Of a DNA stretch of 64,000 nucleotides, positions 28,037 to 36,782 are shown one piece after another (within the stretch, counting starts at the first letter, position 1; each line of letters opens with the position of its first letter). This DNA is from Acidobacteriota bacterium (GTDB lineage: Bacteria > Acidobacteriota > Terriglobia > Bryobacterales > Bryobacteraceae): positions 1 to 64,000 of the forward strand of contig JAFDVZ010000011.1 in NCBI GenBank assembly GCA_018268715.1. The letters run 5' to 3'. The translations under genes and the position numbers were made by a program. The notes under the pieces were generated by a model. That model worked only from the letters and a program-made list of their open reading frames with translations, searched no databases and was not told where the DNA came from.

Positions 28037-30453
28037 AGCGGATCAAAAACTGGAAGATGCGGGCCAAGGTGACGGGCGTGGTGGTGCTCACCAACGTATT
28101 AACGCTCGTGCTGGCAAGCTCCGCCATCTTCTCGTTCGAGCAGTACCGGGAACGCCGCAATCTGGCGGGCGAACTCACCACGGTGGCTGATTCGATCGCC
28201 TTCAACACCACCGCGGCGCTCGCTTTCGGCGACCAGCGCACCTGCCAGGAGAGCCTGGAGGCGTTGCGCGCCGACTCCCGCGTCCTGTCGGCCGCCCTCT
28301 ACGACGCCAACGGTTTCCCCATCGCCGAATTCCGCCCCGACGCGCGCAACCCGATCCTCGAGGATTCGCTCACCCCCGGCGTGACGTTCGAATCGAACGC
28401 CCTGATCATCACCCGGGAGATCCGCTGGAACGGCCAGTCCCTCGGCCGGATTCGCGTCCGCGCGGACCTGCGCCAGCTCCGCAGCCATTTCCTCAACTAC
28501 GCCCTGCTGGCGGGCGCCGTGATGATCTTCTCCTTCGCCGTCGGCTTCGCGGTGTCCCAACGCCTGTCGATCCGCGTCGTGCGCCCGATTCAGGCCCTCA
28601 CGGAAGCGGCGCGCTCCTTCTCGCGGAACCCCAAGGAAGGACTCCGGCTCGAAAAGGACTCCAACGACGAAGTGGGCGAGCTCACCGAGTGTTTCAGCAA
28701 CATGCTGAGCGGCATCCGCGCTCGCGACAAAGAGATCGACATGCATCGGGAGCACCTGGAGGACCTGGTCCGCACGCGCACCAGCGAACTCGAAGTGGCC
28801 CGCCAGCGCGCCGAGGAAGTGTCGCGCCTCAAAAGCGAGTTCCTCGCCAACATGAGCCACGAAATCCGCACGCCCATGAACGGCGTGATGGGCCTCACCG
28901 CGCTCGCCCTCGACACCGAACTGCCGCCGGAAGCCCGCGAGTATCTCGAACTGGTGAAGGAATCCTCCCACACCCTGCTCGCCGTCATCAACGACATCCT
29001 CGACTTCTCGAAGATCGAAGCAGGCCGGCTGGTGCTCGAATCGGTCCCCTTCGATTTCCCGCGCACCCTCAACCGCCTGGCGAAAATGCTCGCGCCGCGC
29101 GCCCACGAAAAGCGGCTCCACCTGCTGTGCGATCTCGACCCGTCCATTCCCCCCACGCTCATCGGCGACGCGGTGCGTCTCCAACAGGTGCTCACCAATC
29201 TGGTGGGCAACGCCATCAAGTTCACCGAAAAGGGCGAGGTCACGGTGACGGCGCGATGCGTCGAGGCGAGTGACGGCCGGGCGCGGATCTCGTTTGCGGT
29301 CCGCGACACAGGCATCGGCATCGCCCGGGACAAGCAGGCCGACATCTTCGAGGCCTTCACCCAGGCCGACGGCTCCACCACGCGCAAGTACGGGGGAACC
29401 GGCCTGGGTCTGGCCATCTCGTCGAACCTGGTGCGCGCCATGGGCGGGACCCTGACGGTGGAAAGCGAGCCGGGCCGGGGCAGCACGTTCCGCTTCGAAA
29501 TCCCGCTGGGCGCGGGGGCGCCCGAGACCCAGGACGCGGCGGTCCCGGCGCGGGACTGCCTGGAAGGTCTCGCCGTGCTCATCGTCGACGACCACCCGGT
29601 GAACGCCCGCATCATCACCGGCTACGCCAACAAACTCGGCATGCGTCCCACCACGGCGTCGAGCGCCGCCGAGGCCCTGCGCCTGGCCTGGGAGGCGAGC
29701 GGCGAAGGCCGTCCGTTCGCCCTCATCTTCAGCGACTACGCCATGCCGGAAATGGACGGCCTCGACCTGGTCCACGCCATCCGCCAGTGCGGCGCGCTGT
29801 CGGCGACGCCCGTGCTCCTGTTGACCTCGGTCGACCACACCGATCTCGCCGCCCGGTGCAACGCCCTGAACATTCGCTGGCGCGTCACCAAGCCGGTCAG
29901 CCTGGAGGAGTTCCGCGAAATCTCGCTCGCCGCCGTCGCCGAACGCCAGGCCCCCGCGCCGCACGAACCGCTGCTGCCGGAGACCGAGCGCGTGCTCCGC
30001 GTCCTGGTGGCCGAGGACAACCCGGTGAACCAGCGCCTGGTCACCCGCATTCTCGAGAAGATGGGCCACCAGGTGGTGAGCGTCGCCAATGGAGAGGAGG
30101 CCGTCCAGACCGCCTCCCGCGAACGCTTCGACGCCGTGCTGATGGACTGCCAGATGCCCGGCCTCGACGGCTTCGAGGCCACCCGCCGCCTGCGCCGGTC
30201 CGCCTCGGCCGAACTCCGCGAGATCCCCATCATCGCCCTCACCGCCCACGCCCTCAAAGGCGACCGCGAACGGTGCCTGGCCGCCGGCATGGACGACTAC
30301 ATCGCCAAGCCCTTCGACATGTGCGACCTCGCCGCCAAACTCGACGCCATCTCCCGCGGCGTGCGTGGCCTGGGGCACTGGTTCCCGGACCCGTCCGAGG
30401 CCCGGGACGAAGCCGTCACCCCCGCCCCGCCCACCGCAGAACGCCCCGCCTGA
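28033..30453 (+). CDS. Hybrid histidine kinase with CHASE8-like sensor and two receiver domains
   Basis: This 806-residue inner-membrane kinase has TM1 (about 14-37) and a periplasmic sensor (about 38-155) containing [35 protein letters not shown], as in the YfiN/CHASE8 domain. TM2 (about 157-180), HAMP and a coiled coil follow. The HisKA domain has phospho-acceptor H276 ([11 protein letters not shown]). The HATPase_c domain has [15 protein letters not shown] and GTGLGLAI. Receiver 1 has D568 ([11 protein letters not shown]) and receiver 2 has D705 ([10 protein letters not shown]). No HPt domain is present, so output goes through another protein. The 3' end overlaps the convergent Nudix gene by 38 bases. 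Confidence 0.93.
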   Translation: MKRIKNWKMRAKVTGVVVLTNVLTLVLASSAIFSFEQYRERRNLAGELTTVADSIAFNTTAALAFGDQRTCQESLEALRADSRVLSAALYDANGFPIAEFRPDARNPILEDSLTPGVTFESNALIITREIRWNGQSLGRIRVRADLRQLRSHFLNYALLAGAVMIFSFAVGFAVSQRLSIRVVRPIQALTEAARSFSRNPKEGLRLEKDSNDEVGELTECFSNMLSGIRARDKEIDMHREHLEDLVRTRTSELEVARQRAEEVSRLKSEFLANMSHEIRTPMNGVMGLTALALDTELPPEAREYLELVKESSHTLLAVINDILDFSKIEAGRLVLESVPFDFPRTLNRLAKMLAPRAHEKRLHLLCDLDPSIPPTLIGDAVRLQQVLTNLVGNAIKFTEKGEVTVTARCVEASDGRARISFAVRDTGIGIARDKQADIFEAFTQADGSTTRKYGGTGLGLAISSNLVRAMGGTLTVESEPGRGSTFRFEIPLGAGAPETQDAAVPARDCLEGLAVLIVDDHPVNARIITGYANKLGMRPTTASSAAEALRLAWEASGEGRPFALIFSDYAMPEMDGLDLVHAIRQCGALSATPVLLLTSVDHTDLAARCNALNIRWRVTKPVSLEEFREISLAAVAERQAPAPHEPLLPETERVLRVLVAEDNPVNQRLVTRILEKMGHQVVSVANGEEAVQTASRERFDAVLMDCQMPGLDGFEATRRLRRSASAELREIPIIALTAHALKGDRERCLAAGMDDYIAKPFDMCDLAAKLDAISRGVRGLGHWFPDPSEARDEAVTPAPPTAERPA

Positions 30454-30832
30454 TCAGGTCGGGAAAGATCGTCTCCCGCAGGCTCGGCGCCAGTTCCGCC
30501 CACTCGTCGGACTCGCCGAACCACCGCAATTCCCCGATTTCGGCCCGCGGCTCCGGCGCCCCCTCGATGTCGCCCAGAAACAGGTCCACCCGCAGCGTCC
30601 TGTCGCCCTCGCCCGCCGCGACGCTCGTATAGGCGGCCACAAACTCGCCCACCCGCGCGCGAGCCCCGCCGATCTCCTCGGCCAACTCCCGCCGCAGGCA
30701 CGCCTCCCCGTCCTCGCCCGGCTCATACTTGCCGCCCGGCAGGATCCACAGCCGCGTCCCGCGCCTCTTCCGGCACAGCAGCACGCGCCCCTCCCTGACC
30801 GCCAGCAACCCGGCCTTCTCGATATCCGCCAT
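30416..30832 (-). CDS. Nudix hydrolase
   Basis: This 138-residue protein has a complete Nudix box at about 34-56 ([24 protein letters not shown]), matching Gx5Ex7REUxEExGU. It therefore hydrolyses a nucleoside diphosphate derivative such as an oxidised dNTP or ADP-ribose, using magnesium. ATG 30832 ([12 protein letters not shown]) is chosen because the upstream in-frame extension is low-complexity Gly/Ala. Its 3' end overlaps the kinase gene on the other strand. Substrate is not predictable. Confidence 0.88.
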   Translation of the reverse strand: MADIEKAGLLAVREGRVLLCRKRRGTRLWILPGGKYEPGEDGEACLRRELAEEIGGARARVGEFVAAYTSVAAGEGDRTLRVDLFLGDIEGAPEPRAEIGELRWFGESDEWAELAPSLRETIFPDLIRRGVLRWAGRG

Positions 30833-30859
30833 ACGCTCGCTCCCTGCGATAATCGGTGA

Positions 30860-31126
30860 GTGGGATTCATCCTCTGGATCGGCCGGGAAGTCGCCTGGGC
30901 CGCCGGCACGCACGAATACCGCCCCATGGGCGTCGCCGCCATCGCCCGCACCGACCTGTTCCACCCCTCCGACTTCCGCCCCTCGCGCCGCCGTCCCCAC
31001 ACCCGCTCCGCCGCCTTCGTCGGCTACTTCGCCTCCATCGGACAGGTGAACGCCTTCCTCGTGGCCGAACGCCGCAAACCCCGCCGCCTGCCGCCCGCCT
31101 CCAGCGTCTCCGAGACCCTCTACTGA
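30860..31126 (+). CDS. Possible small protein of unknown function
   Basis: An 88-codon frame starts at a GTG 27 bases from the divergent Nudix start and stops 1 base before the convergent GH125 stop. It fills an otherwise empty space of about 290 bases. The product is Arg/Pro-rich at the C-terminus and begins FILWIGREVAWAAGTHEYRPMGVAAIAR. No domain or good ribosome site is visible. It may be spurious, but it neatly occupies the gap. Confidence 0.35.
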   Translation: MGFILWIGREVAWAAGTHEYRPMGVAAIARTDLFHPSDFRPSRRRPHTRSAAFVGYFASIGQVNAFLVAERRKPRRLPPASSVSETLY

Positions 31127-31127
31127 C

Positions 31128-32528
31128 TCACCCCTTCAGCAGTTGCGGATGCCGGCTCTCCACCATCAGCATCAGCTCCCCGAACAGCGTATTGGCCCAC
31201 GCAAACCACGTCCGCGTAAACTTCGCCGCATCGTCCTTGTGGAACGACTCGTGGATGAACCCCGTCCCCGCGTGCGTCGCCTTCAGCGTCGCCAGCGCGG
31301 TCCCGATCTCCCTGGGATCCGCGCTCGTCAGCGCCCGCGTGATAATCCCCATCGGCCAGATCATATCCAGACCCGCGTGCGGCGACCCCAGCCCCTCCCC
31401 CGCCTTCCCGCTGTAGAAGTACGGATTCGCATCGCTCAGCACCATCGCCCGCGTCGCCCGGTACACCGGATCGTCCAACTCCGCGCACCCCAGATACGGC
31501 AGCGCGATCAGGCTCGGAACCCCCGCGTCGTCCATGAAGAGCTGGTTGCCAAACCCATCAGCCTCATACGCCCAGACTTCGCCGAACTTCGCCTTCTTCG
31601 CCCGCCCGTAGGCATGCGCCGCCTCGCTCACCTCCGCCGCCAGCGACTGGCAATCCCGCGCGAACGTCTTATCCGGCATCTCCGCCAGCCAGATATCCCG
31701 CAACTGTTCGAGCGACTTCACCGCAAACAGATTCGCCGGAATCAGGAACGGAAACTCGCAGGCGTCGTCGGAAGGCCGGAACCCGGAATGGATCAACCCG
31801 CAAGGCCGCGTCGGGTTCCCATAGCCCTCATGGTTTAATGAATCCGACGCCACCGCCGTCACCCTCTGGAACGTGTAGGGCCCCCGGTCCTTTAGCCGCT
31901 GCTGCTCGCGGAACGTCTTCACAATCAGCCGAGCCGCCGCCTGCCACTCGGCGTCAAAGCACGAGGCGTCGCCCGTGGCCTTCCAGTACCCATGCGCCAG
32001 CCGCACGGCATAGCACAGCGAGTCAATCTCCCACTTGCGCTCGTGCAGTTCCGGCTTCATCTTCGTGCGATCCTTGGCCCAGGGACTCCCCGTCGGCCCG
32101 AAGTTGAACGCATTGGCGTACGGATCGATCAGCACGCACCGGGCCTGCCGGTTCACCAGCCCCGCGATCATTGTCTTCAGCTTGCGGTCGTCCTTGGCGA
32201 GCGGCAGGTACGGCCACACCTGCGCCGTCGAATCGCGCAGCCACATGGCGTCAATATCGCCGGTGATCACGAAGGTGTCGGGCTTTCCGCCCAGCGTCCC
32301 CGTCCGCACGGTCGTATCCAGCGTGTTCGGGAAACAGTTCTCGAACATCCAGGCCAGTTCCGGATCCCCGATCGCGCGCTTCATCCGACGGATCGTAGCC
32401 TCGACAGCCTCGCTCACGAACTTGCGCTGCGCCGGCGCGGGACGCTTCGACTCGTAGCCAGCCCCCGAGGCCGGCCGCATCGCAGTCAACGCCGCCGCGC
32501 CGAGAAACGAACGACGAGTGTGTGTCAT
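31128..32528 (-). CDS. GH125 exo-alpha-1,6-mannosidase (DUF1237)
   Basis: This 466-residue enzyme has an N-terminal Tat signal (MTHTRRSFLGAAALTAM) and the GH125 (alpha/alpha)6 layout. Segments typical of the family are TFVITGDIDAMWLRDSTAQVWPYL, HERKWEIDSLCYAVRLAHGYW, HSGFRPSDDACEFPFLIPANLFA, GFGNQLFMDDAGVPSLIALPYL and GTGFIHESFHKDD. Characterised members remove alpha-1,6-linked mannose with inversion. The start at 32528 is chosen for the Tat signal. It points away from the unknown 481-residue gene at 32737. It is a stand-alone gene. Confidence 0.9.
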   Translation of the reverse strand: MTHTRRSFLGAAALTAMRPASGAGYESKRPAPAQRKFVSEAVEATIRRMKRAIGDPELAWMFENCFPNTLDTTVRTGTLGGKPDTFVITGDIDAMWLRDSTAQVWPYLPLAKDDRKLKTMIAGLVNRQARCVLIDPYANAFNFGPTGSPWAKDRTKMKPELHERKWEIDSLCYAVRLAHGYWKATGDASCFDAEWQAAARLIVKTFREQQRLKDRGPYTFQRVTAVASDSLNHEGYGNPTRPCGLIHSGFRPSDDACEFPFLIPANLFAVKSLEQLRDIWLAEMPDKTFARDCQSLAAEVSEAAHAYGRAKKAKFGEVWAYEADGFGNQLFMDDAGVPSLIALPYLGCAELDDPVYRATRAMVLSDANPYFYSGKAGEGLGSPHAGLDMIWPMGIITRALTSADPREIGTALATLKATHAGTGFIHESFHKDDAAKFTRTWFAWANTLFGELMLMVESRHPQLLKG

Positions 32529-32736
32529 GCAACCATCGTAAGCCCGCCGGCCGCCTTCCCCGTCTCTTCTCCCCCGCATCGCACACCCCCCGAAACCCCG
32601 TTCACAGTGAGTTTTCCACAGCCCTTTCCGGCGTACAACCATCACATAATCAACAACATCCAGCCAAACTCCCCGCACTCGCCGAAACCGGGAACTTGAC
32701 ACCCGTCTGCTATCTTGAGGGCGCAAGAGGAACTAA

Positions 32737-34182
32737 ATGACTGAAGGACATCCGAACACCCAGCTTTCCGGCGATTGCATCCGTTTCTGCTGGCTGCGCG
32801 AAACGGCCCCGGGACATCTCGAACACGATGGCGCCGTCCGCATCGCGAAGAAGGACTTGCTGGCCGCCCTGCTCGGCATTCATCCTGTCCAACAGCGCAC
32901 CTCGCCCGGTCCCTCCGTCACTCCGGAGGCCGCCCTCGACGCCATTTCCGGCGTCACGGACATTGACGAGATCCCTACCTGGGCCCGCCGTCGCCTGGCC
33001 GCCATTCTCGGCCCGCTCCACTCCGCCGAACAGCGCGCCGAAGCGGCCGCCAACGTCTCCATCCTCATGGACATCGCCGCGCGCCTCACCGACGCCATCG
33101 GCGCCGCCAACGACATCGAGGTCCACCTCCCCTACGTCGACCGCCGCCGCTGGGCCGACCGCATGGAGATCCTCTCCGGCGCCCGCTTCGTCCACTACCA
33201 GGGCCGCATCATCCCCCACTACCTGCTCGAGCCCGGCGCCATGGCCGAATACTACGCCCGCTGGATCGCGGTCGCTTCCGTCGACCCCTCCACCAGCGTC
33301 GAAATCCTGTTCTCCCACACCCACACCCTGCCCTCGGCGCTCATCCGCTCCATGCTCCCGGTCGACGCCGAAGTGCGCCCCCCGGCCTCCCCGCGCGCCG
33401 CCGTCCACATCCGTCAGACCATGTCCGCCACCGCCTGCCGGGCCTGGAACACGGCCCCCGCCGAAACCACCATCGGCTACTACGACGCCCACTCCCGCGC
33501 CTCCATGGCCGTTCAATCGGTGGTGCGCCGCTGGTTCGGCTGGCACTGGTTCTCGAGCCTCACCCGCTTCGACAACCTGAACGACGCCTACGCCGTGCTC
33601 GCCTACATGGTCAGCCGCCCGTTTGCCGGCCGCGGCCGCACCGACATCACCTACGACATCATGACGGACGACTGGACGCTCAAGGCCTTCCACGCCACGC
33701 GACGCCCCCTGCGCCAGGCCCTCTCGGCCATCTTCCAGGCCCTGCGCGCCAAGGGCGACACCAAGCTGGCCCTGCGCTTCCAGCCGGAGCGGTCGAAGAC
33801 CATCGTCGAGCGCGCCCGCACGCAGCCCCGCACCCTATGGCACATGCTGGGTTCGGAAGGGGTGGTGGTGAACCACCTGCTCCAATTCGGCGTGGAACTC
33901 CGCGGCGCGACGGACGCCTTCACGGTCTCCAACATGGCGGCCGAGTACGCCTACGGCCTATCGGTGCGTCTGCGCCGCATCTTCCGCGAGCAGGATCTCT
34001 CCTACCTCGCCATCGCGATCATGATGGAGGCGACCAACGCGTTATGGAAGGTGATGGAAGGCCCCTCGGCGGTCTCCACGACGGTGACCGCGTCCCCCGC
34101 GCCGGACGTCGAACCCGAGCCTATCCCGGCCCCGTCCGACCAAGCAGACGATCCATCGCAAGCCGAACCGTCGAGCTACTAA
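32737..34182 (+). CDS. Protein of unknown function (481 aa)
   Basis: This is a well-formed gene (AGAGGA ribosome site 7 bases before ATG) with a balanced residue composition and no signal peptide or membrane helix. The middle (about 115-190) has alternating beta-type segments (NDIEVHLPYVDRRRWADRM, VEILFSHTHTLPSALIRSML). The second half is helical (QSVVRRWFGWHWFSSLTRF, AIAIMMEATNALWKVME). A Pro/Asp/Glu-rich tail ends the protein. I do not recognise any family or active-site motif. The tail overlaps the convergent GT9 gene by 62 bases. It is probably a cytoplasmic lineage-restricted protein. Confidence 0.75.
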   Translation: MTEGHPNTQLSGDCIRFCWLRETAPGHLEHDGAVRIAKKDLLAALLGIHPVQQRTSPGPSVTPEAALDAISGVTDIDEIPTWARRRLAAILGPLHSAEQRAEAAANVSILMDIAARLTDAIGAANDIEVHLPYVDRRRWADRMEILSGARFVHYQGRIIPHYLLEPGAMAEYYARWIAVASVDPSTSVEILFSHTHTLPSALIRSMLPVDAEVRPPASPRAAVHIRQTMSATACRAWNTAPAETTIGYYDAHSRASMAVQSVVRRWFGWHWFSSLTRFDNLNDAYAVLAYMVSRPFAGRGRTDITYDIMTDDWTLKAFHATRRPLRQALSAIFQALRAKGDTKLALRFQPERSKTIVERARTQPRTLWHMLGSEGVVVNHLLQFGVELRGATDAFTVSNMAAEYAYGLSVRLRRIFREQDLSYLAIAIMMEATNALWKVMEGPSAVSTTVTASPAPDVEPEPIPAPSDQADDPSQAEPSSY

Positions 34183-34927
34183 TCTCCCCCATGGACCGCG
34201 CGCGGACCACCGAAACCCGCTCCCCGCGCGGTCCCCAGACATCGGGATCGGTAGGACCGAACAACGCGACGACAGGCGTGCCCACGGCGGCGGCCAGATG
34301 GGTAATCCCGGAATCATTCCCAACAAACAAATCCGCCCCGGCGATCCACCGGGCCAGGTCCATCAAGTCATCGAAGCGATAACCATCGGGCCCAGCCGCC
34401 CATTCCACCGGAAACCCCCGTTCCAACTCCTGAAACCGTTCGAGCGGCCAATTCTTACCCGGACTCCCCGAATAGGGATGCACGACGACTCCCCCGCGCC
34501 GTTCGACAGGCCCAACAGAAACGCGAGGCACAGCCGGCAGCGGCCCACCGACCTGGGTCATAAAGAAGTCCGCGGCATGCAATCCCGCCGCCGGCCGTGG
34601 CAAAGCAGGAAAAAACGTGGAATCCGGGCAAATAGCAGTTAACGCAGCACGAAACTCCGGCCGATTGGCGCCATACCAGGAGAAAACCTGATCGAAGGCC
34701 CCCAGCGCCCGCACCAGCGCATCCGGCGGCTCGACGCCATCGACGCCCAGCAAATCGATCCCCGCGCCAGCAATCGACCGAACAGAATCCGCAAACCCAA
34801 CCAGGGGAACGATCTCCGTCCGCACCCAAACTTCAGTAAACCCCGCCCTCAACCACTCAAGGGCAGGAAACCCCAGCAAGGAATCCCCAACCGCCCCAGG
34901 CCGAACCAAGAGCCGAGTCACGAACAC
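34121..34927 (-). CDS. GT9 heptosyltransferase-like glycosyltransferase
   Basis: This 268-residue protein resembles ADP-heptose:LPS heptosyltransferases. It has N-terminal RLLVRPGAVGDSLLGFPALEWLR and C-terminal VVVHPYSGSPGKNWPLERFQ and DLFVGNDSGITHLAAAVGTPVVALFGPTDPDVW. It is shorter than the usual 330-350 residues because the loops of the N-terminal domain are reduced. It probably adds a heptose or related sugar to a lipid A core or surface glycolipid. The GTG start lies inside a degenerate heptamer repeat, and it follows the amidohydrolase gene by 22 bases on the same strand. Confidence 0.85.
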   Translation of the reverse strand: MFVTRLLVRPGAVGDSLLGFPALEWLRAGFTEVWVRTEIVPLVGFADSVRSIAGAGIDLLGVDGVEPPDALVRALGAFDQVFSWYGANRPEFRAALTAICPDSTFFPALPRPAAGLHAADFFMTQVGGPLPAVPRVSVGPVERRGGVVVHPYSGSPGKNWPLERFQELERGFPVEWAAGPDGYRFDDLMDLARWIAGADLFVGNDSGITHLAAAVGTPVVALFGPTDPDVWGPRGERVSVVRARSMGEISSSTVRLAMDRLLGRTGPG

Positions 34928-34985
34928 TCTTCACTCGCCACAAGCCACTTCACTGCCCACCGGCGACTGCCCACCGACCACTGCC
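34925..34985 (-). repeat. Degenerate 7-bp tandem repeat (GTCAGTG type)
   Basis: Nine consecutive units of period 7 (one is 5 bases) can be read on the minus strand, such as GGCAGTG, GTCGGTG, GGCAGTC and GCGAGTG. The block covers the last codons and stop of the amidohydrolase gene, the gap, and the start codon of the GT9 gene. Heptamer short tandem repeats of this look are known in several bacterial phyla. Confidence 0.65.
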
Positions 34986-36320
34986 GTACACCCTCCCCGC
35001 ATTCCCCCGCAGCACCATCCGAGCCAAGTCCGCCGCCCGTTCCCGCGTAATCTCCCGATCCCGCAGCATCCCGGTCAGCGCGAGCCCCAGCGCCTCCCGC
35101 GAAGTCCGATCGGCGAGCCATCCCGACTCCTCCCAATCGATCCGCTCATCCCAGGGACTGGAATCGCTCGCATATAGCACCTTCTCCGGCGCGTACTCGA
35201 GCCATCCGCGAATCGTCTCGGCCAGCGCCCGCGGATACAGCAGCAGGTTCTGCCCGGAAAAGTCCGCGTACACATTGGGAATCGCCAGCATCGCGGTTGT
35301 TTCCTTCACAAAGGGCCACCCTCCGTGCACCAGCACGAACGTCACGCCCTTCATCGCCGGATCCTCGATCACGGCGGTCAACAGTGTCGGATTGGCCCCC
35401 GGAATATCGAAATAGCGCCCCGCCCCGGCCGAGGAATGCAGGTGCAAGGGCATCCCCAGCCGTCCGGCCTCCCGCGCGATATGCCGGAACAGGAAATCCT
35501 GCAGCGCCTTGTACTCCCCATCGCCGGGCGACCCCGACTGTACGAACGCCGCGTAGGTCTTCTCCACCTCCGCCCGCCCTGGATTCCCCACATCGAAGGA
35601 CCGCAGGTACGCCATCTCGAGCTTCACGGCTACCGCGCCCTGCCCCTTCCAACGCTCCAGCGTCGCCGTCACGAACTTCAGGTATTCCTCGAGCGTAGCC
35701 GGGACCCCGCTCGCGCCCGCCTCGCCCAGCAGCCGCTTCAGCAACCGCGTCTCGGCCCCGAAAAACGCCTTGCGATCCGGGTCCCGCCGTCCCAACCCGT
35801 CGTTATTCAAGGGATACATCAGCGCATCCCCATACGGAACCCACTTAAACCGCGCCGGGTCCAACCCCCGCCCCATGGACACGCGGTTGGCCAGCATGAC
35901 GCCGATCTTCATCTCATCCAGCACCCACGCCGGATACCGGTCGCCCTTGTCTTTCTTGGCCTGTTTTTTCAATTCGAGCGCCTGCCGCACGGACTCCGCG
36001 CTCATATCCTCATGCCGGAACCCGAACAGCGCCCGCCACGCCCCGGTCAACTCCGGATTATCGGCGCGTTCCCGCAAGGGACCGCTGTCGTAGGCCTCCA
36101 TCAACGCCACCGGCAGCGCGTCGTAGTCGGCGTCCTTCTCGCCCTCGCCCACCACCCGCACCGGATGCGCGTGATTATCGATCGCCTGGATCGAATCCAC
36201 CTCGGCCATCACCTGCGGATCCACCTGTTGCCTCGGAGTGTACTGCGAAGGAGGAGGGGCGCAGGAAACCATCAGCACCGGCGCCAGCAAGCTTGCTGCC
36301 CAGCCAAGGCGGGTTGTCAT
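34950..36320 (-). CDS. Amidohydrolase-2-like lipoprotein
   Basis: This 456-residue protein has a lipoprotein signal (lipobox VLMVSC, C20) and a TIM-barrel amidohydrolase layout. H50-A-H52 (DNHAHPV) is the first metal-ligand pair, GMPLHLHSSAG supplies another His, FVLVHGGWPF a further one, and LYASDSSPWD the late Asp. It is likely a metal-dependent hydrolase or decarboxylase of the envelope. The last residues (GRWAVAGGQ) are encoded by a heptamer repeat and look like an added tail. Substrate is unknown. ATG 36320 is chosen for the signal peptide. Confidence 0.82.
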   Translation of the reverse strand: MTTRLGWAASLLAPVLMVSCAPPPSQYTPRQQVDPQVMAEVDSIQAIDNHAHPVRVVGEGEKDADYDALPVALMEAYDSGPLRERADNPELTGAWRALFGFRHEDMSAESVRQALELKKQAKKDKGDRYPAWVLDEMKIGVMLANRVSMGRGLDPARFKWVPYGDALMYPLNNDGLGRRDPDRKAFFGAETRLLKRLLGEAGASGVPATLEEYLKFVTATLERWKGQGAVAVKLEMAYLRSFDVGNPGRAEVEKTYAAFVQSGSPGDGEYKALQDFLFRHIAREAGRLGMPLHLHSSAGAGRYFDIPGANPTLLTAVIEDPAMKGVTFVLVHGGWPFVKETTAMLAIPNVYADFSGQNLLLYPRALAETIRGWLEYAPEKVLYASDSSPWDERIDWEESGWLADRTSREALGLALTGMLRDREITRERAADLARMVLRGNAGRVYGSGRWAVAGGQ

Positions 36321-36331
36321 TAGCTGTGAGT

Positions 36332-36781
36332 TTACTGGATGTCGACCGTCACCGGCACGTCGATCGTCTTCGGCGGAAGGCACATCCTGTCGTTGCAGGC
36401 CTGATACCGCAATTTCCCCGTGACAATCGCCATCCCGCCCGGCGCCGTCGCCGGAGCCTTGAACTTGGTCACCAGCTCGAAAGCGCCGGAGAACACGCTC
36501 AGCGGCTTATCGGAAAAACCCGCCTTCTCGGTCTCGGCCTTGGGATAGGTCACCGCGCCCGGTTCCAGGGGCTCCGCCTTCCAGCTCAGCTTCAACGGGA
36601 TCAGGTACTCCTCGTTCGGCTTGTTGCTGTTCACGTGGTAGCCCGGCTCCAGTTGCGCATGCACCGTCACCGCCGCCTCGGCGCCGCGCTTCACCTTCAG
36701 CTTCGGCACGGCCCCCACCGTCAACACGTTCGTCTGCCCCCAGAGCGCCCCGGCGGCCAATAGCATCAATCCCAGTTTCAT
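36332..36781 (-). CDS. DsbD N-terminal (alpha) domain-like protein
   Basis: This 149-residue exported protein (signal MKLGLMLLAAGALWGQ) has the immunoglobulin-like fold of DsbD-alpha. LEPGYHVNSNKPNEEYLIPLKL and KLRYQACNDRMCLPPKTIDVPV match the family, and C129 and C134 are the redox pair. In DsbD this domain passes electrons from the membrane core to periplasmic thiol proteins. It is encoded 1 base after the TlpA/ResA gene, so the two probably form a small periplasmic thiol relay. No DsbD membrane core (DsbD-beta/CcdA) is in the window. Confidence 0.85.
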   Translation of the reverse strand: MKLGLMLLAAGALWGQTNVLTVGAVPKLKVKRGAEAAVTVHAQLEPGYHVNSNKPNEEYLIPLKLSWKAEPLEPGAVTYPKAETEKAGFSDKPLSVFSGAFELVTKFKAPATAPGGMAIVTGKLRYQACNDRMCLPPKTIDVPVTVDIQ

Positions 36782-36782
36782 C

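Noticed and set aside
28099..30378. A 759-codon minus-strand frame opposite the hybrid kinase
   Set aside because: Composition typical of a shadow; the plus strand has H-box, ATPase and receiver motifs in order.
32696..32716. TTGACA followed by TATCTT upstream of the 481-residue gene
   Set aside because: The spacing is only 9 bases, too short for a standard sigma-70 promoter, so no promoter was called.
34918..35136. A 72-codon minus-strand frame at the end of the amidohydrolase gene
   Set aside because: It overlaps the real gene in another frame and is partly made of heptamer repeat sequence.
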